A DNA stretch of 64,000 nucleotides from Nemertoderma westbladi (GCA_032718475.1 JAUCBJ010007854.1:1-64000), one strand, 5' to 3'; counted from the stretch's first letter, positions 21,471 to 30,811 are shown. Program-made: numbers and translations. The notes: generated by a model from the sequence alone, not told the origin.

Positions 21471-22638
21471 TGTAAAAGCTTTTGCGGAATTGGCCGGTTA
21501 TTTTCCCCGTAAAGTGCTCTGTGGTTGGTTTGACAGGCATAAAAGGCCGTATCCTTACTGTACTGGTGTTTTAGTGGACATACAAAGCCATTTCTTCTGT
21601 ATGTGTACTTTAGCGGACATAATTAGCAATTCTATGACGCAATGCGCTAGATCCTCTTGAAACAGTGTAGTTACTATGACGACAGCTAACAGCTGAGCTG
21701 TACACGTGTAGCTTTTTCCTTGTTCTCTGGTGTTTCTTTGTTCAGTCAACCAATCAGAGCGATTCTCCTGCTTTTTGTACAGAAACCTCCGGGAAATCGC
21801 GCAATGCATTATGGGTCAATGTTTACATTTTGTCCTGAGCCCAGAAGACCGGCTTTTGGAATCTCTGTGTTTTCAGTCTTTAGCCCAACATTAGTAGGCT
21901 TAATTATATAACGTATATCTGTTATCATATCAATTCATAACATACATAACCATTCATACCTTAACATTTGTACTGCTATTTACTGTCGGTTATTCATTAT
22001 ATCTGTTGATGGAATATTATTATATTTGGAATACCGATAAATAATTACAAACCCTCAATCTTCTTGATATACTGAAGGTAAGAGAGACCGGTTACATATA
22101 ACGATTGCGACTTACATTAAAGTGGTTTTGAAGTGAATCTAATGCTATTTCATAGGCACTACATGTATTGGTTGTTGTTCTCTTTATATGTGACTAAAAT
22201 TAGTGAAGGTCGGCAGATCGGTGTGCAGCATTGTGCAGTATTGTGTATGATTGTGACTGATAACAAAGCATCCCCTAAAGAATGCGCCATATACGTGAAT
22301 CTATAGCCATCCCGTTGTGTCTAGTTTAAGTCATAACTCTGTTTACATATTTAGAGCGCCACGTCCTAAAGGAACTGTTAATATTTCCCGAAAGTGAATA
22401 ATATTTGTCAGAGATTATATATTACGATCAGTCGAATAATACAGTAGGCCTACACCGCAATACGGTTAGGCTTCCGAATCCAGTCTCCCGGGTATATCCA
22501 GCGGGTGAATGGTCGCGCATAGACTGGCTTCGGCTAATGTAGTGTATCAAATACTCGTCATAGGCTAAAGACGATTCATTATCTAGAAGACATCCCAATT
22601 TGGCAGGTTAAACTGCTAAAGGTCTAAAAGCGCGAACA
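21471..22638 (+). repeat. 3' LTR of BEL copy 1
   Basis: 1168 bp, same length as the 5' LTR. I counted at least 16 single-base differences between the two by eye (about 1.4 percent or more). Followed directly by the GAGGT target duplication and LINE sequence. Confidence 0.92.
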
Positions 22639-22641
22639 GAG

Positions 22642-24438
22642 GTGGAAAATTTCTACCACAATCTACAAGCAGCTACTGATGGAGTGGATCAGCATGCATT
22701 CTTAACATTCCTGGGAGACTTTAATGCAAGTCTGCATCAATCACCAACATCGCCCTGGGTCTATAGCAATAATGTCAACCGAAATTCCGTCCATCTGAAG
22801 AATTTTATCTCTGGAAATGGGTTGTTTTTGGCTGGAACCCAGTTCAAGAAGCGAACTGGAAAGCAATTGACTCATAGTGGACCCAGTGGTCACAAGTCCC
22901 TGATAGACCATATTCTGTTTCGTAGGAAGTACAGGAGCTCTATGCAAGACTGTAATGCATTTACACTTCGACCCTTCTCCAGTGATCACCGCCTTATTGT
23001 GGCCAAGGTAAGCCTTAATCTGCGTGCTAGCAGAACAACGAAATCTGCCTTGCCGCGGCACGACTGGTTCTCTCTGTTGCAACAGCCAAGTGTGAGATCC
23101 AGCTTCACACTACAGCTGAGCAACAGGTATGAGGTTCTTGCCTCTGAGGCGGCAGATCACTGTGAGGGCTATACTGCCTTCACAGAAGCAGTTAAGTTAG
23201 CAGCTGCAGAAACAGTTCCTGTATACCCTCGAAACAGGAAAAGGGCCCCCTGGACTGACAACAAAATCCAGAAGTGCCGAAATGACCTATATAAGGCGCA
23301 GAAAGAGTCCCGACTCAAACAGACTACAGCGGCCAAGAATGCAGTTAAGGCTGCATCTAGGTCCCTGAACAGGCAGTACTCTGTTAATCTACATGAGCTA
23401 ATAAATCAACAGGTTGATGCCATCAATGATGCTGACAACAGCAGGCAATCATCCCAGGCATGGAAATCGATCAGCTTGCTTACTGGGCGGAAAAGCCAAC
23501 CAACCACCAAGGTTAAGGCTGAATCACCAGCCGATCGCCTCAATGGTTGGAAGGCCCACTTTGAACAGCTCCTCAAAAATGACAGGGTATTGCCTGATAA
23601 CTTTATAGAAGTAAAAGTGTCTGAGTCTGTACTCCCAGATATTCCCATTGGCGAAATCTCCTTTGCAGAAGTGAAGGCTGCTGCAAAGAGCATTAAGACC
23701 AATCGTGCCAGTGGAGTAGATGGTGTTCCCCCTGAGGTCTTTAAAATACCTGAGTATTTAAAGCTCATCTATCCCATCATAGTAGACATGTACCGTACAA
23801 CAAGAGTCCCACAAGAAATGAAAACAAATAAGTTGGTGCCAGTTCCCAAGAAGGGCAACCTAACACTCTATGGTTCTTTTCGGGGAATCTCATTGATCTC
23901 GATTGCTGCAAAGCTATATAATAGAATTCTATTAAATCGCATCAGGGATCCCATTGAGAGACTGCTCCGTGGAAATCAGAATGGGTTCCGTAAAGGTCGT
24001 GGGACCATGGAGCCCATTTTGGCACTTAGAAGGATAATTGAAGAGTTATCAAAAAAGAAAGACAGGCATCTGGCTGTTATCTTTGTTGACTTCTTCAAGG
24101 CCTTTGATTCAGTCTCCCGCTCACGTATGTTCAGCATACTTTCATTATATGGGATTCCTGATGAAATTATTGCAGCAATCAGATCAGTATACGATGGTTC
24201 GACAACATTTGTGTCTACTGTTGATGGTGACACAGAACCATTTGAAGTCTTATGGGGCGTCCTCCAGGGAGACACACTTGCACCATTCTTGTTCTTAATT
24301 GTGGTTGACTATGTTCTACGCATGTCCTTAGATCATCATAATGATGATGGGGTGATGATAACTGCACCTACTGGCTCCAGAAGTCGAGGAAATCCTGCCA
24401 AGTACCTAACTGATCTAGACTTTGCTGATGACTTATGA
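22642..24438 (+). CDS. RTE-like endonuclease / reverse transcriptase (prematurely stopped)
   Basis: 598 codons open. Endonuclease blocks LGDFNASL, SGHKSLIDHI and FSSDHRLIV lie in the first 120 residues; a linker follows to about residue 330. Reverse transcriptase then shows NRASGVDGVPPEVFK, the palm motif FVDFFKAFDSV (catalytic Asp), GVLQGDTLAPFLF and the catalytic DLDFADDL at the very end. A TGA follows two codons after FADD, cutting the protein before the thumb and C-terminal domain. The protein nicks DNA and copies its RNA at the nick. The true start lies upstream and is split off by the BEL insertion; the codon at 22642 is not a genuine start. All catalytic residues are intact, so inactivation may be recent. 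Confidence 0.85.
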   Translation: MENFYHNLQAATDGVDQHAFLTFLGDFNASLHQSPTSPWVYSNNVNRNSVHLKNFISGNGLFLAGTQFKKRTGKQLTHSGPSGHKSLIDHILFRRKYRSSMQDCNAFTLRPFSSDHRLIVAKVSLNLRASRTTKSALPRHDWFSLLQQPSVRSSFTLQLSNRYEVLASEAADHCEGYTAFTEAVKLAAAETVPVYPRNRKRAPWTDNKIQKCRNDLYKAQKESRLKQTTAAKNAVKAASRSLNRQYSVNLHELINQQVDAINDADNSRQSSQAWKSISLLTGRKSQPTTKVKAESPADRLNGWKAHFEQLLKNDRVLPDNFIEVKVSESVLPDIPIGEISFAEVKAAAKSIKTNRASGVDGVPPEVFKIPEYLKLIYPIIVDMYRTTRVPQEMKTNKLVPVPKKGNLTLYGSFRGISLISIAAKLYNRILLNRIRDPIERLLRGNQNGFRKGRGTMEPILALRRIIEELSKKKDRHLAVIFVDFFKAFDSVSRSRMFSILSLYGIPDEIIAAIRSVYDGSTTFVSTVDGDTEPFEVLWGVLQGDTLAPFLFLIVVDYVLRMSLDHHNDDGVMITAPTGSRSRGNPAKYLTDLDFADDL

Positions 24439-25200
24439 GTACTCTCAGAATCACTAGAGGGAGCCCAACGGCTCCGCAGCTCATTAGAACATGCTGCTTC
24501 TAGTGTTTGTCTTTTTATTAACTCCAGAAAGACCAAAGTTTTGACAGTTAACTTTGAAAGTTCTCAGCAAGTCTCTGATCGGATGAGCATAAGCTCAAAG
24601 GATGGTATGCTTGAGCATGTGGACGACTTCTGTTACCTGGGATCATGGATCCGGAAGTCAGGTGAGGACTTTCGAATACGTAAGGGAAAGGCATGGGCAG
24701 CCTTGAATAGGCTTTCCAGGATTTGGAAGTCACCGAGAATTAATCGGAAACTTAAGGTCCGATTATTTAGAGCAGCAGTAGTTCCAGTACTCCTCTATGG
24801 GAGTTCGTGCTGGGCTCTAACTGCTGAGGACACCAAATCTCTGGATAGCACATTCACAAGAATGCTACGCCGGGTTCATTGTGTCAAGTACAATGCACAC
24901 ATCTCCAACCAGACACTATATAACATTGGAGGTGTCTCATTGGTTCCCCCAAGCTTGACACTAGAACAAAATCGCCTCCGCTTTGCAGGACATTGCTTTC
25001 GCCGTGAGGACCACCCAGTGCATAATCTTGTACTTTGGCAGCCTCATGGAGTGAATAAGCATGGTGGACAGCCCATAACTTTCTTGAGACGCATCTTAAA
25101 GGACACTGGCCTTGAAGATGCGGATGATCTAGCAAATGTCATGGGTGATAGGGAGTTGTGGCGGCGCAATTTTGTCGACAAGCCGGCACAGCATTCTTAA
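24439..25200 (+). pseudogene. LINE reverse transcriptase C-terminal part after premature stop
   Basis: Same frame as the upstream segment once the TGA near 24436 is ignored. A long open stretch from 24541 (219 codons) carries the RTE/BovB-style C-terminus: LYGSSCWALTAEDTKSLDS, TRMLRRVHCVKYNAHIS, RLRFAGHCFRREDHPVHNLV and a final ANVMGDRELWRRNF. It ends 40 bp before the (TAG)n tail. A single nonsense change appears to separate it from the rest. Confidence 0.75.
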
Positions 25201-25374
25201 AAATGCAGCTGCAATGCAGCATGCCGATACTAGTAGTAGTATGGAGGTGGCAAGTTGTCTTGATCAATAACCTAGAATACCTGACCTGACCTGGCGAGAT
25301 TCAATATTCTCTCGACCCTCGCTATTAACCTCGCTGAAAAAAGAAAAAAAGGAAAGTAATACGCATAAGGAAGG

Positions 25375-25544
25375 AAGGAGCCTGCGCGGACGCATTAATT
25401 AGCCCCACTAACATAAATTTAGCACCCGAGTTCCCTCGATTTGAGGAAATCGCAGAGGTCAATCCAGGCGTTGTGCAATGCGAGGATCTTACCCTGGGGG
25501 AACCACATTCATGAGCGAGGTTAACCCCTGTGCCAGGTTAGTAT
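25375..25544 (-). ncRNA. U1: diverged U1 snRNA variant or pseudogene
   Basis: About 170 nt, alignable with the intact U1 copies over its whole length. The 5' end reads ATACTAACCTG instead of ATACTTACCTG, which would change pairing with the 5' splice site to favour GTTAGT. Stem-loop I is altered (CGCTCATGAATG). The loop II core ATTGCAC is kept but is followed by AA instead of TC. The Sm-type site is changed from AATTTGTG to AATTTATG. The closing hairpin loses several pairs but keeps the last GCAGGCTCCTT. The flanks differ from the cluster genes and the upstream promoter blocks are not recognisable. Most likely a pseudogene; an expressed variant U1 is possible. Confidence 0.75.
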
Positions 25545-25898
25545 GACCGGCAAGGTAAGACGTGATTTAAAAAAGTTAAATATTGAAGAATATTGGCGTT
25601 ACGCAAATTATAATCGCTTATTAAAGGAATGTTTATAAACGTAATATATTAAATGTTACGTTATATTATCAAACGTGTTTATTATATTTATCATCTTCTT
25701 AAGATAGTAAATTACATGTAAGCATAAAGTATTCTATTATAAAATATTATAATTGTGTTGGGGAAGTTTAGAGATCCTTGAGGCCCCATAATTTTTCAGT
25801 TGAAATATTGTATTCGTTTAGAATAGCATGATTCCCCGTACTTATTAATTAAAATTAAAATATTAATTAATTAATTAAAATATTAATTTAACCCTCAT
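25545..25898. other. AT-rich spacer, no gene seen
   Basis: Very AT-rich sequence with TTAATTAA-type runs just before the foldback element. No coding, RNA or promoter signal could be supported. Confidence 0.5.
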
Positions 25899-26868
25899 GC
25901 GAATTTAGTTCCAATGGAAACGAATTTAGTTCTAATTTTGGCGAATTTAGTTCCAATTTAGGCGAACTTAGTCCCAATAACTAGAGAAAAACTAAAACGA
26001 ATTTAGTTCCAATGTATGCGAACTTAGTTCCAATGGATGCGAACTTAGTTCCAATGCAAGCGAATTTAGTTCCAATGGAAGCGAATTTAGTTCCAATGTT
26101 TCATGTGTGGGGCGAGCCACGTAGTTGGCGAAGAATCTGTTTAAGGTCACTATTAGGTGGATGGATAAATAATAATTGTAAATAACTAACCCAAAACGCC
26201 CAACCTCTTAACCAAAACAATCTTATCCCAAACAACGCCCAACCTCTTAACCCAAACAATTCAGTTAAATTCATTTATATTTAATCATTTAAAATGATAT
26301 TCATTGTAAACAACCACGCCAAAGCTCTTAACCCAAACAACGCCCATCCACCTAAACCGAAACAACTGGTAAATATTGTAATTGGTTATAAAATGGCACA
26401 ATTTGCATGACTTGAGTATGAGTATAATACTACAGACTCAGTCAGATTAATATTTCAAAATGTGCAATTATACATTTAATTCATTAAATGACAGAAGGGT
26501 TTTACAATTATTTACAATTATTGTTGACCCTGACCCATCCCAAATAGTGGCAATACGCAATAGGCTTCGCCTACTACGTGGCTATCCCCACGATTGAAAC
26601 ATTGGAACTAAGTTCGTATCCATTGGAACTAAGTTCGTATCCATTGGAACTAAATTCGCTTCCATTGGAACTAAATTCGCTTCCATTGGAACTAAATTCG
26701 CATCCATTGGAACTAAATTCGCATGCATTGGAACTAAATTCGCATCCAATGGAACTAAGCTCGTTTTGATATTCTGTGATTGGCACTAAGTTCGCCTGAT
26801 TGGAACTAAGTTCGCCTTGTAAAATTTATTTTGGAACTAAATACGTTTCAATTGGAACTAAGTTCGTG
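25899..26868. mobile_element. foldback-like element with 21-bp repeat arrays as inverted ends
   Basis: The left end (25899-26100) has several copies of a 21-bp unit containing GCGAATTTAGTTCCAATG; the right end (26598-26868) has the reverse complement. Just inside the arrays, GTGGGGCGAGCCACGTAG (26108 on) is mirrored by CTACGTGGCTATCCCCAC before 26592. The 450-bp centre has repeats of the CCCAACCTCTTAACC type and no ORF. This is the layout of a foldback transposon, but no target duplication was found. Confidence 0.6.
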
Positions 26869-27365
26869 CTACCAATAGCATAGGTAGCCAAGGTGATCTC
26901 GAATGAAGCGATATTTAAAACACCACTCTCATGATAGCTTTGGAGCTATTACCACATTAACAATAGGACAATGGCATAAATAATAGCATACAATACATCA
27001 TAAGAACTGACATAGTTAATCTATAATACCACATCATTATAAATATCCAATCCATGCGACAAACGTTATCTTTGAAGCGCTGTCACCACATTTTCACAAC
27101 AGCGCTTTAACCTAAAACCAAAATACTCTGATTGAACAGCATCGCGCTCTCACAGCGCTATCACTCCGAAGTGTGTATCGTCGCGTGGCAATAAAAAGGC
27201 GCTAAGTCGAGTTTTTGAAAAAATGAGTTATTTATACCACCAGATAGCTGATGAAATTTGTCATCGATGGGTACTATTTGTTATTGTGATTTGTAGGCCT
27301 ATATCCATTTCAATATTTATAGCCTGTATAATAAATTTAATTTGATTACATTTTATCATTTTGAA
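26869..27365. other. spacer, no gene seen
   Basis: Contains short CAGCGCT motifs near 27075-27165 and AT-rich sequence. Nothing else can be supported. Confidence 0.4.
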
Positions 27366-27905
27366 TAGGAATTCCAATAACTGAGTTAGATCCTTTTAAA
27401 CGGAACCGTTTAAACAGAACGGAACCATTTTCTAATAGATAAAAGATGATCCTGCTGGCTGCATATCAAGCCTTTTCAATCTAGGAAGTTGGCCTAACAG
27501 CTCATTGAAATTACAATCCAGCAGTTTGGTACACTATTTGACAGTATGTGAACACAAGGCCTATCTTAACTCAGGCACAATAATTAACAAGAATTGATTA
27601 TAACACTGAAAGAACCCATGCCACATGTAATTTAGCACTTGTGCAACAAAAATGCGACGCGCAATCGCACCTGCGCAACTGTTGCCTCACGCATTAAAAA
27701 ATCTGGCACAATTCTCATGAAACAATTCGCATAATTCACAGGCACTTCCATGTTCTTAACAGGCACAATTAGTATGCCAGGCCTGTGTTCCGCATAAATT
27801 ATATCGGTAGCAAAAATCAATAAATGGAATAACCCAGTCATCATAAGCACTAACACAAGAAATATTAATTATACCAACCAACTCTCACAAACTTATTGCA
27901 AACAA
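27366..27905. repeat. 0.55-kb direct repeat, copy 1
   Basis: Matches 29065-29650 with scattered differences and small indels, starting at ATAACTGAGTTAG and running through the small minus-strand ORF into the start of the U1 3' flank. The pair lies 1.7 kb apart. Confidence 0.75.
27632..27844 (-). CDS. small ORF with hydrophobic start, copy 1 (hypothetical)
   Basis: About 70 codons from the ATG at 27844, starting MMTGLFHLLIFATDIIYAEH, which resembles a signal peptide. A central block MEVPVNYANCFMRIVPDF is identical in the second copy at 29396-29596. Several differences elsewhere change residues, so protein-level selection is unclear. The start codons ATGATGACTGGG also occur at the 5' junction of gene A, where the sequence then diverges. 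It may be a duplicated secreted-peptide gene or simply duplicated DNA. Confidence 0.3.
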   Translation of the reverse strand: MMTGLFHLLIFATDIIYAEHRPGILIVPVKNMEVPVNYANCFMRIVPDFLMREATVAQVRLRVAFLLHKC

Positions 27906-28301
27906 ACTTATTAAACCTGTTAATGTAAGCATGCAAGGAATTTGGTTGTAGTGTTTTAATAAGAGTGAGGGAGACTTGAACCCCAAAAGTTATAATCGCT
28001 CTAAAGAACAGATAAATTAATTTTTCAATGCCGTTTTAACTTTATCACATTACATTTATGTATTATTATAAATAATTACATGTTCAACATGTCTATTTTA
28101 TAGTAGAGCAGAGAAAAAACAAAAAATGCGATTATTAATTTGTCAAATTATTATCCAAAATGTTATACCAATTTAAGTGGTCGTTCTAATGGTTCTCCTA
28201 ACAAGGACGAAATAATTAATAGTTCATTAAAACCGCAATATAATTTAACGCGGTAAGACACTTTTTCATAATAAATAAAACCACAGTCTTGTAGAGGTGT
28301 C
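27906..28301. other. AT-rich spacer, no gene seen
   Basis: No ORF, repeat or RNA signal could be supported. Confidence 0.4.
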
Positions 28302-28429
28302 GTCGCGTTACGGCTTATGTCGCGTTTACGGCTAATTTTTTGAGAGATTAGCCGTAACGCGACTTTGAAAGTCGCGGTACAGCTACTCTAAAAGTCGCGT
28401 TACGGCTAATTGTCGCGTTACGGCTAATC
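28302..28429. repeat. cluster of direct and inverted GTCGCGTTACGGCTAAT motifs
   Basis: The motif occurs on the plus strand at 28302 (last two bases changed), 28319 (one extra T), 28394 and 28412, and inverted at 28347-28363. The 28319 and 28347 copies form a strong hairpin around TTTTTGAGAG. A degenerate part copy stands at 28371. CpG density is strikingly high in an AT-rich region. Confidence 0.7.
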
Positions 28430-29064
28430 TATTGTCTTGGTTTTACATAGGGAATCATTATTAAAAAATACTGTATTCTATGGTTTTTACGTACAGATGA
28501 GGTGCGAAAAATGTAATGTAATGATGTTTTACAGCATGAGAGTATCCGGGAAGGGGGGGGGGGGGGGGGGGGGGGATTTTACCATCTTTCATACTGTATA
28601 TTCTTCGACAACCTCACATTCAATATTTTAATATAATATTCTATTCTATGGTATTCTTAGTCACAGCCTCAAGCACAGGTACGGATTACAGCGGCCAATA
28701 ATATCAGCCAAGGATACAATTAATGGTTTTGTGGAACATATTCCACTACCTACAGTAATATCGATGTTGTTCCTGGCTTGCTACCGAGACCATATTGCAT
28801 TCTGTAATATTCTGCAATTATACTAATTGATATAGTTTGAAAACAGCTGAAACAGTGGGTAATTAATTACAATGAACCAACCTGACATAAAATAAGGATG
28901 CAAAATTTCATTCGTTGTAAAGGGTAAAAATTTACCTTTGAACCGAGAAAACGTCTATAGGCAATAAAACAAAAAATAACCAATAGGTAATAAAACATTG
29001 TTGCGCGGGTGTAGCCTACATATATATCTGTATAATAAATTTAATTTAATTACATTTATCATTT
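28430..29064. other. spacer with a 23-base poly-G run
   Basis: A G homopolymer spans 28553-28575. The rest is AT-rich without a supported gene. Other homopolymers of C occur at 32444-32465, 38377-38391 and 60034-60059. Confidence 0.5.
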
Positions 29065-29650
29065 GGAATAGGAAATCCAATAACTGAGTTAGCTCCTTTT
29101 AAACGGAACCATTTAAAGGGGGCTTAAACTCAAAATAATGATACGAATTCTGAGTTAGCTCCTTTACGTTTAAACGGAACCATTTTCTAATACAATGAAG
29201 CTGATCATGCTGGCTGCAAGCCTTTTCAATCTAGGAAGTAGGCCTAAGTTCATTGAAATTACAATCCAGCCATTTAGTACACTATGCTACAACAGTACAC
29301 TACAGTATGTGAACCGGGCTTAACTTAACTCAGGCACAATAATTAACAAGAATTGATTATAAGCGCTGAAAGAAACCAATGCCACATATAATTTATCACT
29401 TGTGCAACACGAATGCGACGCGCACCTGCGCAACTGATGTCTCACGCATTACAAAATCTGGCACAATTCTCATGAAACAATTCGCATAATTCACAGGCAC
29501 TTCCATGTTCTTAAAAGGCACAACTAGTATGCCAGGCCTGTGTGCCGCATAAATTATATCGGTTCCACATATCAATAAATGGAATAACCCAGACATAATA
29601 AGCACAAACACAAGAAATATTAATTACACCCACCAACTCTCACAAACTTA
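29065..29650. repeat. 0.55-kb direct repeat, copy 2
   Basis: Second copy of 27366-27905. It leads into the type P flank and the intact U1 gene at 29890, so it is the version that stays connected to a functional-looking gene. Confidence 0.75.
29396..29596 (-). CDS. small ORF with hydrophobic start, copy 2 (hypothetical)
   Basis: About 66 codons from the ATG at 29596, starting MSGLFHLLICGTDIIYAAH. It is collinear with the first copy, with two codons fewer near the C-terminus and about ten residue changes. It lies just downstream of U1 (29890-30054) on the same strand. Not recognised as any family; low confidence as a real gene. Confidence 0.3.
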   Translation of the reverse strand: MSGLFHLLICGTDIIYAAHRPGILVVPFKNMEVPVNYANCFMRIVPDFVMRETSVAQVRVAFVLHK

Positions 29651-29889
29651 TTGCAAATACAATGATCAACCTTCAAACACAGTTATTATTAACACTGTGA
29701 ATAACAGTTGAGATTGTGGGGAGAGAAAACCACACTCGTCATCGATATTCATACTACTGCACTGTAGAGATCCAACAAAATGTTATTTGCGAATGTGTAA
29801 TTAGCGATAACAAGTTATATGTATTACTTATTTATTATATAAAGTAATATGCAAAAGGCTCAGCTCACCCCTACTTTTGTTTATATTGT
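29651..29889 (-). repeat. U1 3' flank, type P, attached to an intact U1
   Basis: Same block as at 2437-2750, 55313-55620 and 62401-62994, here next to a complete gene. Read on the minus strand, ACAAAAGTAGG follows the U1 end by about 9 bases as a candidate 3' box. Confidence 0.65.
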
Positions 29890-30054
29890 AAGGAGCCTGC
29901 GCGAACGCAAGCTCCAGCTAACACAAATTTAGCACCCGAGTTTCCTCGATTTGAGAAAATCGCAGGGGTCAACCCAAGCGGAGTGCAATGCAAGGGCCTC
30001 ACCCTGGGGGAACCGCATTCTTGATCGTGGTTAACCCCTGTGCCAGGTAAGTAT
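29890..30054 (-). ncRNA. U1: U1 small nuclear RNA
   Basis: 165 nt. The 5' end ATACTTACCTG is the invariant sequence that pairs with pre-mRNA 5' splice sites. Stem-loop II holds ATTGCACTCC, the U1A-binding loop. TGACCCCTGCGATTT is the conserved stretch leading into stem-loop III. AATTTGTG is the Sm-protein site and the last hairpin has a 10-bp stem with a TTCG loop. Loop I reads GATCAAGAAT, whereas most animals have GATCACGAAG, the U1-70K site. U1 forms the snRNP that defines 5' splice sites in the nucleus. Conserved upstream blocks suggest an intact Pol II snRNA promoter. Confidence 0.92.
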
Positions 30055-30305
30055 GCAAGTTGATGTGTAGCTACGTCATATATACAGGTTTACTATATTA
30101 CATTGTCGTAAGGTGGTAACAAAATTATTTAATATGACTAACGAATAAGTATTAGATTATATTTAAACTGGACTATTGTCAAGATAGGAGTAATTATATT
30201 TATCAAATATTTGTGTTAAAAATTAGTATATGAGCAGCGCTATTAAAAAGCCTATAATTGCTTTAGTGCATATTCGGATATATAATAATATTATGTTGGC
30301 CGGAA
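30055..30305 (-). promoter_or_regulatory. U1 promoter region with proximal and distal blocks
   Basis: Type Y flank. Proximal block at 30078-30106 (-24 to -52): ATATATACAGGTTTACTATATTACAT-like, shared with type X at the same distance. Distal block at 30248-30303 (-194 to -249): ends ATTATGTTGGCCGG, again shared with type X at the same distance although the DNA between is diverged. PSE and DSE roles are inferred from spacing. Confidence 0.6.
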
Positions 30306-30351
30306 ATTTAGTTGGATTTAAGGGCTCTTGCAAGGACCTGTAGACTGGTAG

Positions 30352-30377
30352 ACGCAGTAGGGTGAACCCTACTGCGT
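30352..30377. repeat. 26-bp perfect palindromic hairpin
   Basis: ACGCAGTAGGGT, GA, then ACCCTACTGCGT: two perfect 12-bp arms. The copy near 33261 has two arm mismatches and the inverted copy near 61678 keeps one arm. Confidence 0.7.
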
Positions 30378-30573
30378 GGCGATAACTATGTTCCCTGAAG
30401 TTAAGCGCGCAGCAAGTTTCATGTAACACCACCTTGGCATCGGTGTTATAAATTAATTTACATAAACCTTGATACTGACAAAGTTATTGTACAAAGTTAT
30501 TGTCCGTTTAAATCACTCAAGATGTCCTTTTTTTTACTTTTTATGTCCTCCAGAAATTTACCGTTAGGTTCCG

Positions 30574-30811
30574 TTAGTTAAGTGATCGTTTATTGTTTTG
30601 GTTAGGAAATCCCGCCTCTGTAACCTGCTCCTTTCTCTCAATTAATGTTAATGTTATCGTTTATTGTTTTGGTTAGAAAAGACCATCTATGTAACCTCCT
30701 CCTTTCCTTCATTTGGTAAAGTGATTGTTTATTGTTTTGGTTAGAAAATCCCGCCTCTGTGACCTGCACCTTTCCCTGATTTGGTAACAACATCGTTTAT
30801 TGTTTTGGTTA
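30574..30811. repeat. minisatellite of about 70 bp
   Basis: Three to four units, each with a CGTTTATTGTTTTGGTTAG-like start and an AACCTGCTCCTTTC-like middle. The same array occurs at 33490-33727 and inverted at 61125-61480. Confidence 0.8.

Larger units (their letters stand above)
10110..22638 (+). mobile_element. BEL/Pao-type LTR retrotransposon, copy 1 (12.5 kb, internally deleted)
   Basis: Bounded by two 1168-bp LTRs beginning TGTAAAAGC and ending GCGCGAACA, with GAGGT duplicated at 10105-10109 and 22639-22643. The uninterrupted site is readable in the minus-strand LINE near 8925. Gene order gag, (deleted part), RT, RNase H, integrase, then extra ORFs before the 3' LTR. Gag is cut short by a TAG and joined to mid-RT by a deletion near 15122, removing protease and the RT N-terminus. 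At least 16 differences between the LTRs are visible, so it is older than copy 2. Confidence 0.92.
10030..25251 (+). mobile_element. RTE-like LINE, 5'-truncated, split by BEL copy 1
   Basis: The 11-bp sequence ATGGAGGTGGC stands at 10030-10040 and again at 25241-25251, a target-site duplication. The LINE body is 10041-10109 joined across the LTR element to 22639-25240, where it ends in a short (TAG)n tail. It starts inside the endonuclease, so it is 5'-truncated. BEL copy 1 is inserted in it with its own 5-bp duplication GAGGT. The 3' end of the same family recurs at 30812-30956, 33728-33878 and, inverted, 62626-62895. Confidence 0.85.

Noticed and set aside
26574-26786. Open frames with repeated SSNG/ELNSH-like heptads
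   Set aside because: They come from the 21-bp repeat array of the foldback element, open in several frames; no protein signal.
25899-26868. CRISPR-like regularly spaced repeats
   Set aside because: Spacers are absent or part of the unit, arrays are inverted relative to each other, and the sequence is animal DNA.
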